Shown here: piece by piece, positions 5,190 through 5,418 of the stretch
Layout: the number at the start of each line of letters is the position of its first letter
How positions within the stretch are numbered: the first letter of the stretch is position 1
Translations under genes and position numbers: made by a program
Notes under the pieces: generated by a model
The model's input: the letters and a program-made list of their open reading frames with translations, nothing else
What the model was told of the DNA's origin: nothing
Databases searched by the model: none
Assembly (NCBI GenBank): GCA_937911845.1
Contig: CALDQF010000365.1
Span: 1 to 5,418, forward strand
DNA: 5,418 nt
Direction of reading: 5' to 3'
Source: an uncultured Phycisphaera sp.
GTDB taxonomy: Bacteria; Planctomycetota; Phycisphaerae; Phycisphaerales; SM1A02

Positions 5190-5418
5190 ACCGGCCCAAG
5201 CCGAGACTTTGGAGGCGTCGCAAGAGTTGGTCTTGGCGTTTGCCATGACGCAGCGCGTCGGCGTAGGGCTGATTGGAAAAGGACACTCGGTCATACAGGG
5301 GCGTGAACATCTTGGGGATCCATCGTCCCAACTTTCGCTCGAGTGCTTTTCGATTCAAAAACATGGGGTCGCCGACGTGGTCCCGCATCTCCACAAAGTT
5401 CATCAAGGCCATTTCTGC
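5188..5418 (-). CDS. kmo: Kynurenine 3-monooxygenase, C-terminal 76 residues, cut by the right window edge
   Basis: This is the C-terminal end of a flavin (FAD, NADPH) monooxygenase that hydroxylates L-kynurenine to 3-hydroxykynurenine. The visible part begins AEMALMNFVEMRDHV and ends SLGLGR before TAG (complement of 5188-5190). NFVEMR corresponds to the NYIEMR segment of the human enzyme. Counting within the fragment, N7, E10, M11 and Y42 (in TPLYDRVSFS) fall at the spacing of human N363, E366, M367 and Y398, the substrate-pocket residues. PYADALRHGKRQ also fits the family. The methionine at 5412 is internal, not a start. The FAD-binding N-terminal domain lies outside the window. It precedes the dioxygenase by 12 bp in the same operon. 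Confidence 0.93.
   Translation of the reverse strand, partial: AEMALMNFVEMRDHVGDPMFLNRKALERKLGRWIPKMFTPLYDRVSFSNQPYADALRHGKRQDQLLRRLQSLGLGR

Noticed and set aside
5188..5412. A separate 74-residue small protein starting at the methionine at 5412
   Set aside because: The frame stays open to the window edge and the sequence aligns with the interior-to-C-terminal part of kynurenine 3-monooxygenase, so it is a gene fragment cut by the window.
1..5418. tRNA or rRNA genes, CRISPR arrays, insertion sequences, attachment sites
   Set aside because: No regularly spaced repeats, transposase-like coding or terminal inverted repeats, and no cloverleaf-like or rRNA-like sequence were seen; nearly every base is accounted for by protein-coding genes.

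Overview
The window reads as a bacterial chromosome segment of moderate to fairly high GC (an impression, not computed). It is densely coded, with ATGA and TGATG gene overlaps and short Shine-Dalgarno sites. It carries most of an aerobic tryptophan/kynurenine degradation locus beside a PhoB/PhoR-like two-component system. The enzyme set implies an aerobic heterotroph, because it includes an O2-dependent dioxygenase and a flavin monooxygenase. A two-transmembrane sensor kinase fits a Gram-negative-type cell, but I cannot name the phylum.

Left part (1-993, minus strand): the N-terminal part of a sensor histidine kinase runs off the left edge. Upstream of it lies a complete OmpR/PhoB-type response regulator, and the two share a TGATG junction. 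A 118-bp divergent intergenic region (994-1111) separates the regulator from the plus-strand operon. It contains a near-perfect tandem 11-bp repeat, the spacing expected of a PhoB-family operator, and a 12-bp perfect palindrome just before the regulator start codon.

Centre (1112-3812, plus strand): three genes overlap by 4 bp each. They encode an atypical short-chain dehydrogenase/reductase whose canonical catalytic residues are mostly replaced, a 2-aminomuconate 6-semialdehyde dehydrogenase (NbaE/AmnC/ALDH8A1 type), and a RidA-fold 2-aminomuconate deaminase (NbaF/AmnD type).

Right part (3761-5418, minus strand): a convergent operon reads kmo (C-terminal 76 residues only), then tryptophan 2,3-dioxygenase, then a KynB-type metal-dependent kynurenine formamidase. 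Its last 52 bp lie antisense to the 3' end of the deaminase gene.

Together the genes cover tryptophan to N-formylkynurenine (TDO), to kynurenine (KynB), to 3-hydroxykynurenine (KMO), and later 2-aminomuconate semialdehyde to 2-aminomuconate (dehydrogenase) to 4-oxalocrotonate (deaminase). The intermediate steps (kynureninase, 3-hydroxyanthranilate dioxygenase, ACMS decarboxylase) are not in the window and probably lie beyond position 5418. The pathway is known. The least explained parts are the SDR without the usual active site, the 11-bp tandem repeat, and the overprinted 3' ends.
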